A DNA stretch of 64,000 nucleotides from Deltaproteobacteria bacterium (lineage in GTDB: Bacteria > Desulfobacterota > Binatia > UBA12015): NCBI GenBank assembly GCA_016874795.1, contig VGTG01000006.1, forward strand, positions 1-64,000, read 5' to 3'. Under the pieces are notes generated by a model. It made no database searches and was not told the DNA's origin. It saw only the letters and a list, made by a program, of their open reading frames with translations. Below, piece after piece: positions 45,210 to 53,659 of this stretch; the first letter of the stretch is position 1; the number at the start of each line of letters is the position of its first letter. A program made the translations under genes and the position numbers.

Positions 45210-46271
45210 TCAGGGGCGAAGCTCGAGGACCATGTGGAAGCGCGTCTGCGTGGCGCGCCGGAAGCTCCGGAAGCCGGCCGCCTCTGCGACCTCGCGCAGA
45301 CGACCCTCGCCGGCTTGCGCGCCGAGCGCCTCCGCACCGGCGCCCTGCGACATCGCCGAAGGCGTGCAGACGAGCGTCGAGGCGGCATAGTAGACGCGGC
45401 CGACGGGCGTCAGGTTCTCCTCGACGCGATCGCTCGCGAGCGGCTCGACGAGCATCCACGTCCCGTCCGGCGCGAGGGACTGGCGCACGTGCTTCGCGAC
45501 GCCGACCGGATCGCCCATGTCGTGCAGGCAGTCGAAGAACGTGACGAGATCGTAGCCGGCGCCGGGATAGGAGGCTGCCGGTGCGACCTCGAAGCGGCAC
45601 GTCTCCGCGAGTCCCTCGCGAGAGGCCGCTTCGCGCGCCGTCTCGATCGACGGTCCGTGATCGTCGAAGCCGACGACCTGCGCGCGCGGGAACGCGCGAG
45701 AGAGGAGACGCGCGGAGTGACCGACGCCGCAGCCGACGTCCGCGACGCGCCCGCCGCCCTCGAGCTTCGCGACGACGCCGTCGAGCGACGGAAGCCACGT
45801 GCGCACGAGATGGTTCGCGTACGCGGGGCGGAAGAAGCGCGCCGTCCCCTCGAACACGCCGGGATGGTGCGCGCTCCACGGAATGCCGTCGCCGCTCCGG
45901 AACGCCTCGGTCAAGCTCTCGTCGGCGCGCGCGGCGGAGATGCCGAGGAGAAACCCGCCGAGCATGCAGACCGGGCTCGCCTCGTCCGCGAGTGCTGCCG
46001 CCTGCTCCTCCGTGAGCGCGTAGCGATCGGTCGCAGCGTCGTACGCGACGTAGCCCGCCGCGGCCTGCGCGCGAAGCCACTCGCGCACCGGGCGCTCCTT
46101 GGTCCCGGTCCGCTCGGCGAGCTCCGCGGAGGTCGTCGGCCCGGCCGCCGCCATCGCCCGGTAGAGACCGAGCCGATCTCCGACGACGACGAGCGCGCTC
46201 GTCAAGCAGGCGCCGACGTCGGCGAGAGCGCGGTCGAGGAACGCCTGCATCCGTTCGCGGTCGATCGCCAC
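45210..46271 (-). CDS. SAM-dependent methyltransferase with winged-helix N-terminus
   Basis: A 353-residue protein from GTG 46271. Residues 1-90 resemble the dimerisation/winged-helix part of O-methyltransferases (LGLYRAMAAAGPTTSAELAERTG). The class I fold follows, with motif I VADVGCGVGHSARLLSRAF (about 177), acidic loop VVGFDDHGPSIE, and motif TFFDCLHDMGDP near 243. This arrangement is found in the Rv2258c-type group. The substrate is unknown. It is the first gene of a minus-strand trio with the LPLAT-fold protein and the 97-residue protein, and diverges from the acyl-CoA dehydrogenase gene. Confidence 0.85.
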   Translation of the reverse strand: MAIDRERMQAFLDRALADVGACLTSALVVVGDRLGLYRAMAAAGPTTSAELAERTGTKERPVREWLRAQAAAGYVAYDAATDRYALTEEQAAALADEASPVCMLGGFLLGISAARADESLTEAFRSGDGIPWSAHHPGVFEGTARFFRPAYANHLVRTWLPSLDGVVAKLEGGGRVADVGCGVGHSARLLSRAFPRAQVVGFDDHGPSIETAREAASREGLAETCRFEVAPAASYPGAGYDLVTFFDCLHDMGDPVGVAKHVRQSLAPDGTWMLVEPLASDRVEENLTPVGRVYYAASTLVCTPSAMSQGAGAEALGAQAGEGRLREVAEAAGFRSFRRATQTRFHMVLELRP

Positions 46272-46355
46272 GTCTGGCCCGCGCTACCACCTGACCGGCA
46301 CGGTCACAACCCGCCGCACTGGCGAAAGGGCCTCAAACCAGCGACCATCCTGCCG

Positions 46356-47543
46356 ATGCCGGCCTCCGGAGCACCGACGCGCCCTCTCCCGGGACAGCTC
46401 GATCCGCCACTCCCGAGCGAGGAGCACCGCATGCTCCGCGACCTCGTGCGCGGCTTCGCCGCCGAGGAGGTCGAGCCGCAGGCGAGCGCGAACGATCACG
46501 CCGGCACGCTGAACGTCCCGCTCCTGCGGCGCGCCGGCGAGCTCGGGCTTCTCGGCGTCACGGTCCCGTCGGAGGACGGCGGAGCCGGCCTCGACGCGAC
46601 GGCCGCCGTCATCGTGCACCACGAGCTCTCGAAGTGCGATCCGGGCTTCACCCTCGCGTACCTCGCGCACGCGATCCTCTTCGTGAACAACCTCCATCAC
46701 GCCGCGAATCCCGCTCAGCGCGCGCGCTTCATCCCGAAGGCGATCTCGGGCGAGTGGATCGGCGCGATGGGCATGACGGAGCCCGGCGCGGGCACCGACG
46801 TGCTCGGCATGCAGACGACCGCGCGCCGGAGCGGCGACGGCTACGTGCTGCAGGGTCGGAAGACGTTCATCACGAACGCGCCCGACGCGACCTGCTTCCT
46901 CGTCTACGCGAAGGTCGACGGGAAGATCACGGCCTTCCTCGTCGAGCGCTCCTACGAAGGCTTCGCGAGCGGGCCGCCGATCGAGAAGATGGGCATGCGC
47001 GCCGCACCGATGTCCGAGCTGATCTTCGAGGGCTGCTTCGTGCCGGCCGAGAACCTCCTCGGCGCGGAAGGCGCCGGCATGGTGCACATGATGCGGAACC
47101 TCGAGATCGAGCGGCTCTGCCTCGCCGCGATGAGCCTCGGGATCGCGGATCGCTGCGTCGCGACGATGGCGCACTACAGCATCGAGCGCGAAGCCTTCGG
47201 CAAGCCGATCGCGGAGTTCGGCCAGATCCAGCGCTACGTCGCCGACTCCTTCGCGAAGACGGAGGCCGCGCGCACGCTGATCTACGCGGTCGCGGCCGAC
47301 GTCGCCGCCGAGCGCCGGAACCGGATCGGCACCGACGCCGCGAAGCTCTTCGCGGCCCCCGTCGGCAAGGAGGTCGCGGACAACGCGATGCAGGTGCTCG
47401 GCGGCTGGGGGTACTGCTCGGAGTTCACGGTCGAGCGGCTCCTGCGCGACGCGAAGCTCCTCGAGATTGGCGGCGGCACGCTCGAGTCCCACCAGAAGAA
47501 CCTGACCCGCGATCTCACCCGGGCACTGGCGCGCTCGGCATGA
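46356..47543 (+). CDS. Acyl-CoA dehydrogenase, isovaleryl-CoA dehydrogenase-like
   Basis: A 395-residue FAD flavoenzyme. ATG 46356 is chosen because the family N-terminus (LPSEEHRMLRDLVRGFAAEEV) follows within 20 residues; a much longer open frame upstream is antisense to the methyltransferase. Motifs: AMGMTEPGAGTDVLGMQT (about 134-151), KTFITNAPDA, and GWGYCSEFTVERLLRDAK near the C-terminus. The Glu in NLEIERLCLAAM (about 248) matches the catalytic base position of isovaleryl-CoA dehydrogenase rather than the C-terminal Glu of medium-chain enzymes. Likely role: alpha,beta-oxidation of branched acyl-CoA. The stop overlaps the next start (ATGA). Confidence 0.92.
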   Translation: MPASGAPTRPLPGQLDPPLPSEEHRMLRDLVRGFAAEEVEPQASANDHAGTLNVPLLRRAGELGLLGVTVPSEDGGAGLDATAAVIVHHELSKCDPGFTLAYLAHAILFVNNLHHAANPAQRARFIPKAISGEWIGAMGMTEPGAGTDVLGMQTTARRSGDGYVLQGRKTFITNAPDATCFLVYAKVDGKITAFLVERSYEGFASGPPIEKMGMRAAPMSELIFEGCFVPAENLLGAEGAGMVHMMRNLEIERLCLAAMSLGIADRCVATMAHYSIEREAFGKPIAEFGQIQRYVADSFAKTEAARTLIYAVAADVAAERRNRIGTDAAKLFAAPVGKEVADNAMQVLGGWGYCSEFTVERLLRDAKLLEIGGGTLESHQKNLTRDLTRALARSA

Positions 47544-48337
47544 CGGACTCGACCCTGCTCGTCCGCGCGACGCTGGCCCTGTACGCGGACGCGCTTCGCC
47601 AGAGCACGTACGCCCTCGGCCGGCACGTCTGGATCGTCGGTCTCGTGCCCGCGTACACGCTCGGGCTCGGCGTCGTCACGGGCCTCGGACAGCAGCTCGG
47701 GTTCCTCGGCGGCTTCCTCGTCTTCCTCGCCGTCGCCGCGTGCGCGAGCTCGTTCCTCGCGGTGATCAGCGAGGCGATCGCGAACCAGCGGTTCCGGATC
47801 GAGAACCTGGGTCAGACGTTCGGGCGCTTCTTCTCGCGCGTCGTGACGGTCTTCTTCGTGTTCTGGATCATCCAGCTCCTGCTCGCGATGATCGTGTCGG
47901 AGAACCCGAACCTCCTCTGGCTCCTGATCGCGGTGAACGCGGGCATCTTCCTCTTGTTCAACCCCGTTCCGGAGCTGATCTACCAGGGGACGACGGACGG
48001 GATGGCGCTCCTGAACGATGCCGTCCAGTTCATGCGCGACAACCTCGTCGAGTGGCTCGTACCGCTCGCGATCCTCCTCGCGCCGTTCTTCCTGATCGAT
48101 CCGCGGCTCGGCTTCGTCGCGATGGCGCGCATCGACGTGACGAACGGTCTCGAGGTGGTGATCGGGGTCGTCCACGAGTGGATCCCTCTCGGCGAGCCCG
48201 CGGGAACGCTCGTCGCGACGACGATCGCGAGCTTCCTGATCGTCTGGGCGATGCTCTTCCGCGGCTACCTCTTCCGCGCGCTCGCGCGCTCGGGCCGCCG
48301 CCAGCGCATCTTCGACGCGCGCGTGCGCGGCCTCTGA
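47540..48337 (+). CDS. Polytopic membrane protein, unknown function
   Basis: A 265-residue inner-membrane protein. ATG 47540 overlaps the acyl-CoA dehydrogenase stop. About five to six hydrophobic segments are seen, at approximately 30-55 (HVWIVGLVPAYTLGLGVV), 60-80, 105-130 (VVTVFFVFWIIQLLLAMIV), 130-150 (LLWLLIAVNAGIFLLF), 185-205 and 230-255. A cytoplasmic stretch has FNPVPELIYQGTTDGMALL. The pattern resembles uncharacterised proteins that set up membrane domains, but I do not recognise a named family. Repeat copy 2 follows 29 nt after the stop. Confidence 0.75.
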   Translation: MTDSTLLVRATLALYADALRQSTYALGRHVWIVGLVPAYTLGLGVVTGLGQQLGFLGGFLVFLAVAACASSFLAVISEAIANQRFRIENLGQTFGRFFSRVVTVFFVFWIIQLLLAMIVSENPNLLWLLIAVNAGIFLLFNPVPELIYQGTTDGMALLNDAVQFMRDNLVEWLVPLAILLAPFFLIDPRLGFVAMARIDVTNGLEVVIGVVHEWIPLGEPAGTLVATTIASFLIVWAMLFRGYLFRALARSGRRQRIFDARVRGL

Positions 48338-48366
48338 GCGTTGATGGACGTCGATCGAGCATCGAA

Positions 48367-48465
48367 CCTCCGCGCGCCGAAGGCGCGCGGCCGAGCGCAA
48401 GCGAGCGGGGAGAGGAGGCTCCTCGCGGCTTTGCCGCGTGGAGGAGAGGGGCGGCGCCCCTCTCC
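48367..48465 (+). repeat. Three-hairpin dispersed repeat, copy 2
   Basis: Stem 1 CCGCGCGCC-GAA-GGCGCGCGG (48370-48390), stem 2 CGCGGC-TTT-GCCGCG (48424-48438), stem 3 GGAGAGGGGC-GGC-GCCCCTCTCC (48443-48465). Relative to copy 1 the first stem gains a compensating C-G pair, and stem 2 is longer. The element ends directly at GTG 48466, 6 nt before the ATG of the MFS gene, and contains its only purine-rich ribosome-site-like tract. Confidence 0.87.
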
Positions 48466-48471
48466 GTGAAG

Positions 48472-49677
48472 ATGTTTCGGGCGCTGCGGTCGCGGAACTT
48501 CGCGCTCCTCCTCGCCGGATCGTTCGCGGCGAACGTCGGCATCTGGATGCAGAGCGTCGCGCTCGGCTGGCTGATCTACAGCCTGACGAGCTCCGCTTCG
48601 TGGCTCGGCCGGATCGGCTTCGCGCAGTCACTGCCGACGCTCGTCTTCGGGTTCGTCGGCGCGGCCTTGATCGAGCACCTCGACCGGAAGCGCGTGATGG
48701 CGGCTTCCGCGCTGCTCTACGCCGGTTCCGCGTTCGCGCTCGCCTTCCTGACGATCACGCATCTGGTCGAGATCTGGATGGTGATCGCGCTCTCGTTCGT
48801 GACCGGCGTCGCGACGGCGCTCTACATGCCGGTCTTCCAGGCCTCGATTCCGAGCCTCGTCCCGCCCGAGGACCTGATGAACGCGATCTCGCTCAACTCC
48901 CTGTCGTTCAACGTCGCCCGGGTGATCGGCCCGCTGGTCGCCGGAGCCGTGATGACGGCCGCGGGCGAGGGGTGGTGCTTCGCGGCGAACGGCATGGGCT
49001 TCCTGGTCCTCGTCGCGACGATCCTCGCGATGCGGATGCCGAGCCGGCAGACGGGCCGCACCGGACCCCTCGGGCGCTCGCTGGTCGCCGGCCTCGACTA
49101 CGCGCGGCGCCATCCGGTGATCCGCGCGATGCTGCTCCTCTGCTTCACGCTGAGCCTCTTCGGCTTCCCATTCGTCGTGCTGATGCCGGCGCTCGCGAAG
49201 GACGTGCTCGGCCAGGGCGCCGACGGGTTCACGCACCTCTTCTCCTCGGTCGGCGCCGGCGCCGTCGTCGGCGGCCTCGGTCTCGCCCTCGCGGGAGACG
49301 TGCGCCGGAAAGGGGACCTGATCGTCGGCTGCGCCCTCGCCTTCGGCCTGCTCCTGGTCGTCGTCGCGAACAGCGCGAGCTTCGTCGGTGCGGCGGTCGC
49401 CTTCGGCTTCGTCGGCGCGGCGATGATCATCTGCATCGCCTCGCTGAACACGCTCGTGCAGATGACGGTCGACGAGAACATGCGGACGCGCGTGATGAGC
49501 ATGGTGACCGTGTCGCTCTTCGGGCTGCCGACGCTCGGCGCCTGGATGCTCGGCGCGATCGGCGACCGGATCGGCATCCCGGCCGCGCTTTCGCTCGGCG
49601 GCGGAATGGTCGCGACCGCGGCCGTCGCGGTCTTCCTCTTCGCACCGGAGGTGCGCGAGGTCGGAGCGAAGGCGTGA
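48472..49677 (+). CDS. MFS transporter of the enterobactin-exporter (MFS_3) type
   Basis: A 401-residue protein with 12 predicted helices; GTG 48466 is an in-frame alternative start. Motifs: FRALRSRNFALLLAGSFAANVG (helix 1), FVGAALIEHLDRKRVM (the loop 2-3 signature D-R-x-x-R/K), and PSLVPPEDLMNAISLNSLSFNVARVIGPLVAG (in order; typical of MFS_3). Such proteins export siderophores or small hydrophobic compounds by proton antiport. The gene directly follows repeat copy 2, whose third hairpin holds the only SD-like sequence, so translation may depend on that structure. The stop overlaps the CoA-transferase start. Confidence 0.9.
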   Translation: MFRALRSRNFALLLAGSFAANVGIWMQSVALGWLIYSLTSSASWLGRIGFAQSLPTLVFGFVGAALIEHLDRKRVMAASALLYAGSAFALAFLTITHLVEIWMVIALSFVTGVATALYMPVFQASIPSLVPPEDLMNAISLNSLSFNVARVIGPLVAGAVMTAAGEGWCFAANGMGFLVLVATILAMRMPSRQTGRTGPLGRSLVAGLDYARRHPVIRAMLLLCFTLSLFGFPFVVLMPALAKDVLGQGADGFTHLFSSVGAGAVVGGLGLALAGDVRRKGDLIVGCALAFGLLLVVVANSASFVGAAVAFGFVGAAMIICIASLNTLVQMTVDENMRTRVMSMVTVSLFGLPTLGAWMLGAIGDRIGIPAALSLGGGMVATAAVAVFLFAPEVREVGAKA

Positions 49678-50867
49678 CGACGCGCGCGCTGGACGACGTC
49701 CGGGTGCTCGAGCTCGGACAGGTCTACAACGCGCCGTACTGCGGGCTCCTTCTCGCCGCGCAGGGCGCGGACGTCATCAAGGTCGAGCCGCCGGGCGGCG
49801 AGATCATCCGAAGGCCCGCGGTCTCGCCCGGAGGGGCGAGCTATTCGTTCCTGATGCTGAACGCCGACAAGCGCGGCGTGACGCTCGATCTGAAGAAGCC
49901 GGAGGGACGCGAGCTCTTCCTTCGCCTCGTCGAGAAGGCGGACGTGGTCCTCGAGAACTTCAGCGAGGGCGCGCTCGCGCGTCTCGGCCTCGCCTACGAT
50001 GTGCTCGCGGCGTGCAACCCGCGCATCGTGCTCGCGTCCGGGCGCGGCTACCGGCCGGGCAGCCCGTACGAGTCCTTCGCCGCGATGGACTTCACGATCC
50101 AGGCGATCTCCGGGCACATGGCGATCACGGGATTCCCCGACAGCCCGCCGGTGAAGGCCGGCGCGACGTTCTGCGACATGCTCGGCGCGACGCACCTCTT
50201 CGCCGCGATCCTCCTCGCGCTGCGCGAGCGCGAGCGCACCGGCCGCGGGCGCGCGCTCGAGGTCGCGATGCTCGACGCGACGTTCCCGTCGCTGATGTCG
50301 TACGCTTCGCCCTATCTCGAGACCGGAAACGATCCCGGCCGCGTCGGCAACCGGCACGCGGTACCGGGCTCGGCGCCGTACGGGAGCTTTCCGACGAAGG
50401 ACGGCTGGGTGGCGATCATGTGCGTGACGGACGAGCACTGGGCGAGCTTCTGCGAGGTCTGTCCGGATCCGCTGCTCGCAGACGACGAGTCGCTTCGGCG
50501 GATGCCGAACCGCGGCCCGCGGCGCGACTGGATCGAGGAGCGCGTCGCCGCGTGGACGCGCGACCTGCCGCGCGTGGAGCTCCTCGATCTCCTCGTGCCG
50601 AAGGGGATTCCGTGCGCTCCGGTGCGCTCGCTCGGCGAAGCGCTCGACGATCCGTACAACGTCGCGCAGGGCCTCCTTCGACCGGTCGCGGTCGAGGGAC
50701 GCGGCGAGGTGCGCGTGCTCGGGAGCCCGATCCGGCTCGAGGACGAGGTCTCTACGCCGCGCCGTCCGCCGCCCAGGCTCGGCGAGCACAACCGCGAGGT
50801 GTACGGCGGGCTCCTCGGGCTCGCGGACGACGAGCTCGAGAGGCTCGTGCGCGGCGGCGTGCTGTAG
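49674..50867 (+). CDS. Family III CoA-transferase (CaiB/BaiF type)
   Basis: A 397-residue protein from GTG 49674, overlapping the MFS stop (GTGA). Family features: ALDDVRVLELGQVYNAPYCG at the start, GADVIKVEPPGGE (about 32-44), FLMLNADKRGVTLDLKKPEGRELF (in order), VVLENFSEGALARLGL, and the catalytic Asp probably in TFCDMLGATH (about 165). It transfers CoA between carboxylates without free CoA-ester hydrolysis. Together with the acyl-CoA dehydrogenase, it suggests catabolism of a carboxylic acid imported or exported by the neighbouring MFS protein. Substrate unknown. Confidence 0.9.
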   Translation: MTTRALDDVRVLELGQVYNAPYCGLLLAAQGADVIKVEPPGGEIIRRPAVSPGGASYSFLMLNADKRGVTLDLKKPEGRELFLRLVEKADVVLENFSEGALARLGLAYDVLAACNPRIVLASGRGYRPGSPYESFAAMDFTIQAISGHMAITGFPDSPPVKAGATFCDMLGATHLFAAILLALRERERTGRGRALEVAMLDATFPSLMSYASPYLETGNDPGRVGNRHAVPGSAPYGSFPTKDGWVAIMCVTDEHWASFCEVCPDPLLADDESLRRMPNRGPRRDWIEERVAAWTRDLPRVELLDLLVPKGIPCAPVRSLGEALDDPYNVAQGLLRPVAVEGRGEVRVLGSPIRLEDEVSTPRRPPPRLGEHNREVYGGLLGLADDELERLVRGGVL

Positions 50868-51058
50868 GCGCGTTGTCGCAACCGGCGACGCGACATCCAG
50901 GAATCCTTGGTGCGTCCGATGGAGCTCCGAGCGCTCGCCGCCGGATGGCCAAAGACCACCGTGGCTCGCACGTGTGCGGTGGCGACGACATGGCCTCATC
51001 GATCCTGCGGGCGTACCCGGGTACGGAGCGCGGCTCGCGAGGCCCTTCGCGGGCGCAC

Positions 51059-51382
51059 TCAAGCGATCTCTTCGGACTCCGTGCCGCGGCGGAGGGCCAG
51101 GATCATCGTGCTCGTCTCGAGCATCTCCTCGCCGAGGATCACCAGAGCGAGAAGGACGACCCACTCGGTCGACAGCATCCAGCCGATGCCGAAGCCGATC
51201 ACGCAGAGGCCGAGGATGATCCGCCGGCCGCTCCGCGCGATCGCGAGCGCCCGCGCCGGGTCGCGGAGCTCCGCAGGGAGACCGCGCCAGCGACGGACTG
51301 CGCGTGCGACGAGCCACGCTCCCAGGAGCACCAGGAGCCAGGCCGGTCCGGTCCGCCAGGGTGTCGTCAAAAGCGCTTCCAC
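51059..51382 (-). CDS. Small membrane protein, unknown function
   Basis: A 107-residue protein if begun at GTG 51382, which has GAGGTGA 5 nt upstream; GTG 51391 is an alternative. Three hydrophobic segments: about 10-27 (WLLVLLGAWLVARAV), 52-68 (IILGLCVIGFGIGWML) and 72-90 (WVVLLALVILGEEML). A conserved-looking Trp/Arg cluster separates the first two. Family not recognised. It diverges from the GST gene at 51642 across a 259-bp region in which I see no further gene. The 191 bp between it and the CoA-transferase stop hold nothing coding. Confidence 0.6.
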   Translation of the reverse strand: MEALLTTPWRTGPAWLLVLLGAWLVARAVRRWRGLPAELRDPARALAIARSGRRIILGLCVIGFGIGWMLSTEWVVLLALVILGEEMLETSTMILALRRGTESEEIA

Positions 51383-51641
51383 GTTCCTCACCTCGCTCTC
51401 TCGTCGAATCACGGCAGCAAGCTCCAGACCAGGCGGAAGAGCCGAGATCTCGCAGCGGCGCGTGGCGACCTCATGCGCAGCGTCGCGAGCGTGCAACGCC
51501 GCGTGGCGTGCCCGCGGCGAAGGAACGAGTGCGCTCCCCGGAGACCTTGGAAAACCAGGCTCGACCGTGGACACTTCCGCCGGCATGAAACACGCTCTGA
51601 AGAGCGTCCGGCGGCGCTCGGGCCGCACCAAGGAGGCGACG

Positions 51642-52412
51642 ATGCTGCAGCTCTTCGATCACCCACTCAGCCCGTACGCGCTGAAGGTGCGCATTCTCCT
51701 CTACGAGAAGGGGCTCGAGTTCGAGAAGAAGGAGATCCGCCGTCACGACCAGCGCGACGAGCTCCTGCGCCTGAACCCGCGCGGCGAGGTACCGGCGCTC
51801 CGCGACGGCGACGTCGTCATCTACGACTCGCGTGTCATCGCCGAGTACGTCGAGGATCGCTGGCCGACGCCCCCGATGCTCCCGCCCGATCCCGCCGGTC
51901 GCGCGCGTGCCCGCGCGATCGAGCTCGTCGCCGACACGCAGGTCGACGCGTGCGCGGTCGGCGTCGCGCTCTTCGGCTTCTTCCGGCCGGCGCTGAAGGA
52001 GACGCACCCCGAGGCGCTCGCTCGCACGACCGAGCTTCTCCGGAAGCACCACGAGAACCTCGACCGCGAGCTCGCCGGCCGCGAGCACTTCGCCGGACCG
52101 TTCTCGCGCGCGGACATCGCCGTGCTCCCGCACGTCGCGATGCCCGCGGCGATCGGCTTCGGCGTCCCTCCCGAGTGCACGAGGTTGACGGCGTGGCTCG
52201 AGCGCGTGCAGTCGCGGCCGAGCGCGCAGCGCGCGATGCAGGACGCCTTCGCGGCGTTCGCGGAGTCCCAGGAGGAGAAGGACCCGTTCTTCGCGCACGA
52301 CCGGTTGCACTGGCGAAACGACCGCATCGAGTACCTGCTCCGCGTCGGCCTCGGGCCGTGGCTCCTGGACGAGCTGCGCGCGGACCGCGCGTTCTTCTCG
52401 CCGGTGCCTTGA
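51642..52412 (+). CDS. Glutathione S-transferase-like protein with long C-terminal tail
   Basis: A 256-residue GST. ATG 51642 has AAGGAGGCGACG upstream. The thioredoxin-like domain has DHPLSPYALKVRILLYEKGLEFE (in order; Ser/Pro at the catalytic site), NPRGEVPALRDG (cis-Pro), and IYDSRVIAEYVEDRWP. The helical domain has FSRADIAVLPH, the N-capping box. The final 35 residues (after about 220) form a tail beyond the usual GST end, with FFAHDRLHWRND. Different in sequence from the GST at 8503. A 36-bp tandem repeat begins two bases after its stop. Confidence 0.88.
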   Translation: MLQLFDHPLSPYALKVRILLYEKGLEFEKKEIRRHDQRDELLRLNPRGEVPALRDGDVVIYDSRVIAEYVEDRWPTPPMLPPDPAGRARARAIELVADTQVDACAVGVALFGFFRPALKETHPEALARTTELLRKHHENLDRELAGREHFAGPFSRADIAVLPHVAMPAAIGFGVPPECTRLTAWLERVQSRPSAQRAMQDAFAAFAESQEEKDPFFAHDRLHWRNDRIEYLLRVGLGPWLLDELRADRAFFSPVP

Positions 52413-52413
52413 C

Positions 52414-52485
52414 GACGAGGACGAAGCCGAACGTGCGTCGACACTCGTCGACGAGGACGAAGCCGAACGTGCGTTGACACTCGTC
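52414..52485. repeat. 36-bp tandem repeat, two copies
   Basis: Units 52414-52449 and 52450-52485 differ only at one base (GCGTCGACAC versus GCGTTGACAC), with GACG continuing into a partial third. It marks the left edge of a region of gene fragments. Confidence 0.9.
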
Positions 52486-52735
52486 GACGCGGCCGAACAC
52501 CGTTCCCTTCGTCAGCATCCCCGCGAACCTCCTCTACACGGGCGGCGTGCGTGATCGTCGATGGACGCTCGAGGCGCTCGACTGGGAGACGGGGGAGTCG
52601 GCGTTCCACGACGTCCTCGGAAGCAGCCGCTACGAGGGCTTCTTCTCGGGCGTGGCGCTCGACCGGAGCGGGCACCTGATCCTCGGCGCGCCGTTCGGGA
52701 AGTTCCGGATCGAGCGGCTGCCCTGGGCCCTACTC
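52478..52735 (+). pseudogene. 3' fragment of an unidentified gene
   Basis: Frame 2 from 52478 codes for PFVSIPANLLYTGG, RRWTLEALDWETGESAFHD, SRYEGFFSGVALDRSG and HLILGAPFGKFRIERL with good codon bias. It has no upstream start and no ribosome site, and begins within the tandem repeat. It looks like the C-terminal piece of an enzyme, possibly a beta-propeller protein, whose 5' part is gone. Its true stop is lost; the frame runs on antisense through the DUF35 gene. Confidence 0.5.
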
Positions 52736-53149
52736 GTCCTTCGCAGGCTCCCAGACGGGCAGCGTCACCGCGTCGTTCAATCGCTCGAAGACGACGCGCA
52801 CGCGCAGGCCGAGCCGCATCTCCTGCGGCCAGCAGCGCACCATGTACCCGACGAGGCGCGGTCCCTCGTCGAGCTCGACCACGACGAGGATCAACGGAAG
52901 CAGGTGCCGGAACGCCGGCAGGAACGGCTCCTGCGCGACGACCCACGTGTAGACGCTGCCCAAGCCCGATGCCTCCACCCACTCGAGCCGGCCGCCCTTC
53001 CAGTACGCGGGCTTCGGCGGCCAATGGTACGCACCGGTCTCGCGATCGCGCTGCACGAGGAGACGCTTCGCGACGCAGCCTTCCCAGAACGGCCTCGTCA
53101 CCGGATGCTCGACGTCGGGCAGCGGGTAGTCGGGATGAAGCTCCGTCAC
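52730..53149 (-). CDS. DUF35 OB-fold protein with degenerate zinc ribbon
   Basis: A 139-residue protein from GTG 53149 (alternative GTG 53194 adds 15 residues). It keeps the DUF35 layout: TRPFWEGCVAKRLLVQR at the start, LEWVEASGLGSVYTWVVA and the OB-fold LILVVVELDEGPRLVGYMV. DUF35 proteins partner SCP2-type thiolases, for example in steroid side-chain removal, and an SCP2 thiolase gene is 2 kb upstream on the same strand. The two CxxC pairs of the rubredoxin-like ribbon are replaced (RDRETG and AYWKGG), so zinc binding looks lost. Confidence 0.78.
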   Translation of the reverse strand: MTELHPDYPLPDVEHPVTRPFWEGCVAKRLLVQRDRETGAYHWPPKPAYWKGGRLEWVEASGLGSVYTWVVAQEPFLPAFRHLLPLILVVVELDEGPRLVGYMVRCWPQEMRLGLRVRVVFERLNDAVTLPVWEPAKDE

Positions 53150-53212
53150 GCTCCCTGCTTCGCCGAGCCGCGCGGGCGGCGCAAGGAGCGCCACCCGCGC
53201 GCTCGTATTGGA

Positions 53213-53326
53213 TCAGTATGCCCGGACCGCGGACACGCAGGTGTTGCCCGCGGCGAGCGTCACCGCTCGTGCCTCCGCTCCGACGCCGAGCATCAGCCCG
53301 GCCACCACGATGGTTCTGATCCGCAT
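53213..53326 (-). CDS. Short ORF encoding a signal peptide and 16-residue tail
   Basis: A 37-residue ORF from ATG 53326 with GAGAAAGGAAA upstream. MRIRTIVVAGLMLGVGAEARA is a good signal peptide; the mature part would be only VTLAAGNTCVSAVRAY. It may be a true small secreted peptide, or the 5' end of an exported-protein gene cut by a stop. It lies in the degraded region downstream of the xylanase remnant. Confidence 0.35.
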   Translation of the reverse strand: MRIRTIVVAGLMLGVGAEARAVTLAAGNTCVSAVRAY

Positions 53327-53448
53327 CTTCTTTTCCTTTCTCCGTTGGCTCCGTTGCAGTTTGCAGCGTGGGTCACCGGAGGAAAGGGCGGCCGGGAGCA
53401 GAGTGGGCCGGACCTTAGGAAACGTGTCGCGCCCTTTGCAAGGCCGCT

Positions 53449-53625
53449 TCACTCCACAAAGGATTCGAAGGCGTCCCGCAAACCGAAGTAGGCGGGCTTG
53501 CGGACGTAGCTCTCGTCCAGCGGCAGCGGATCGAGGTCGGGGCCGAGGGACGTGTCGAGCCACGTGTGCCGATCTCGTGAATCCCCAGAGCGTGAAACGC
53601 GAAGTCGAAGACGCCGCGCGCGGGC
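53449..53625 (-). pseudogene. Remnant of a GH10 endo-beta-1,4-xylanase
   Basis: The frame ending at 53449 reads RHTWLDTSLGP, then PLPLDESYVRKPAYFGLRD, which matches the conserved C-terminus of GH10 xylanases (W-G-x-x-D-x-x-x-W, then PLL-x-D-x-x-x-x-KPAY). Upstream, one extra A near 53575 shifts the frame: removing it restores WGFTDRHTW. No more than about 60 codons of the gene remain. It is a decayed fragment. The 510 bp between the DUF35 start and acetate kinase hold only this and the small ORF at 53213. Confidence 0.6.
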
Positions 53626-53659
53626 TACGTCATGTCCCACTTCATCGCAGTCTCGGCGG

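Noticed and set aside
50868-51058. A small gene between the CoA-transferase and the minus-strand membrane protein
   Set aside because: Short open frames exist, but none has a ribosome site, consistent codon bias or a recognisable product.
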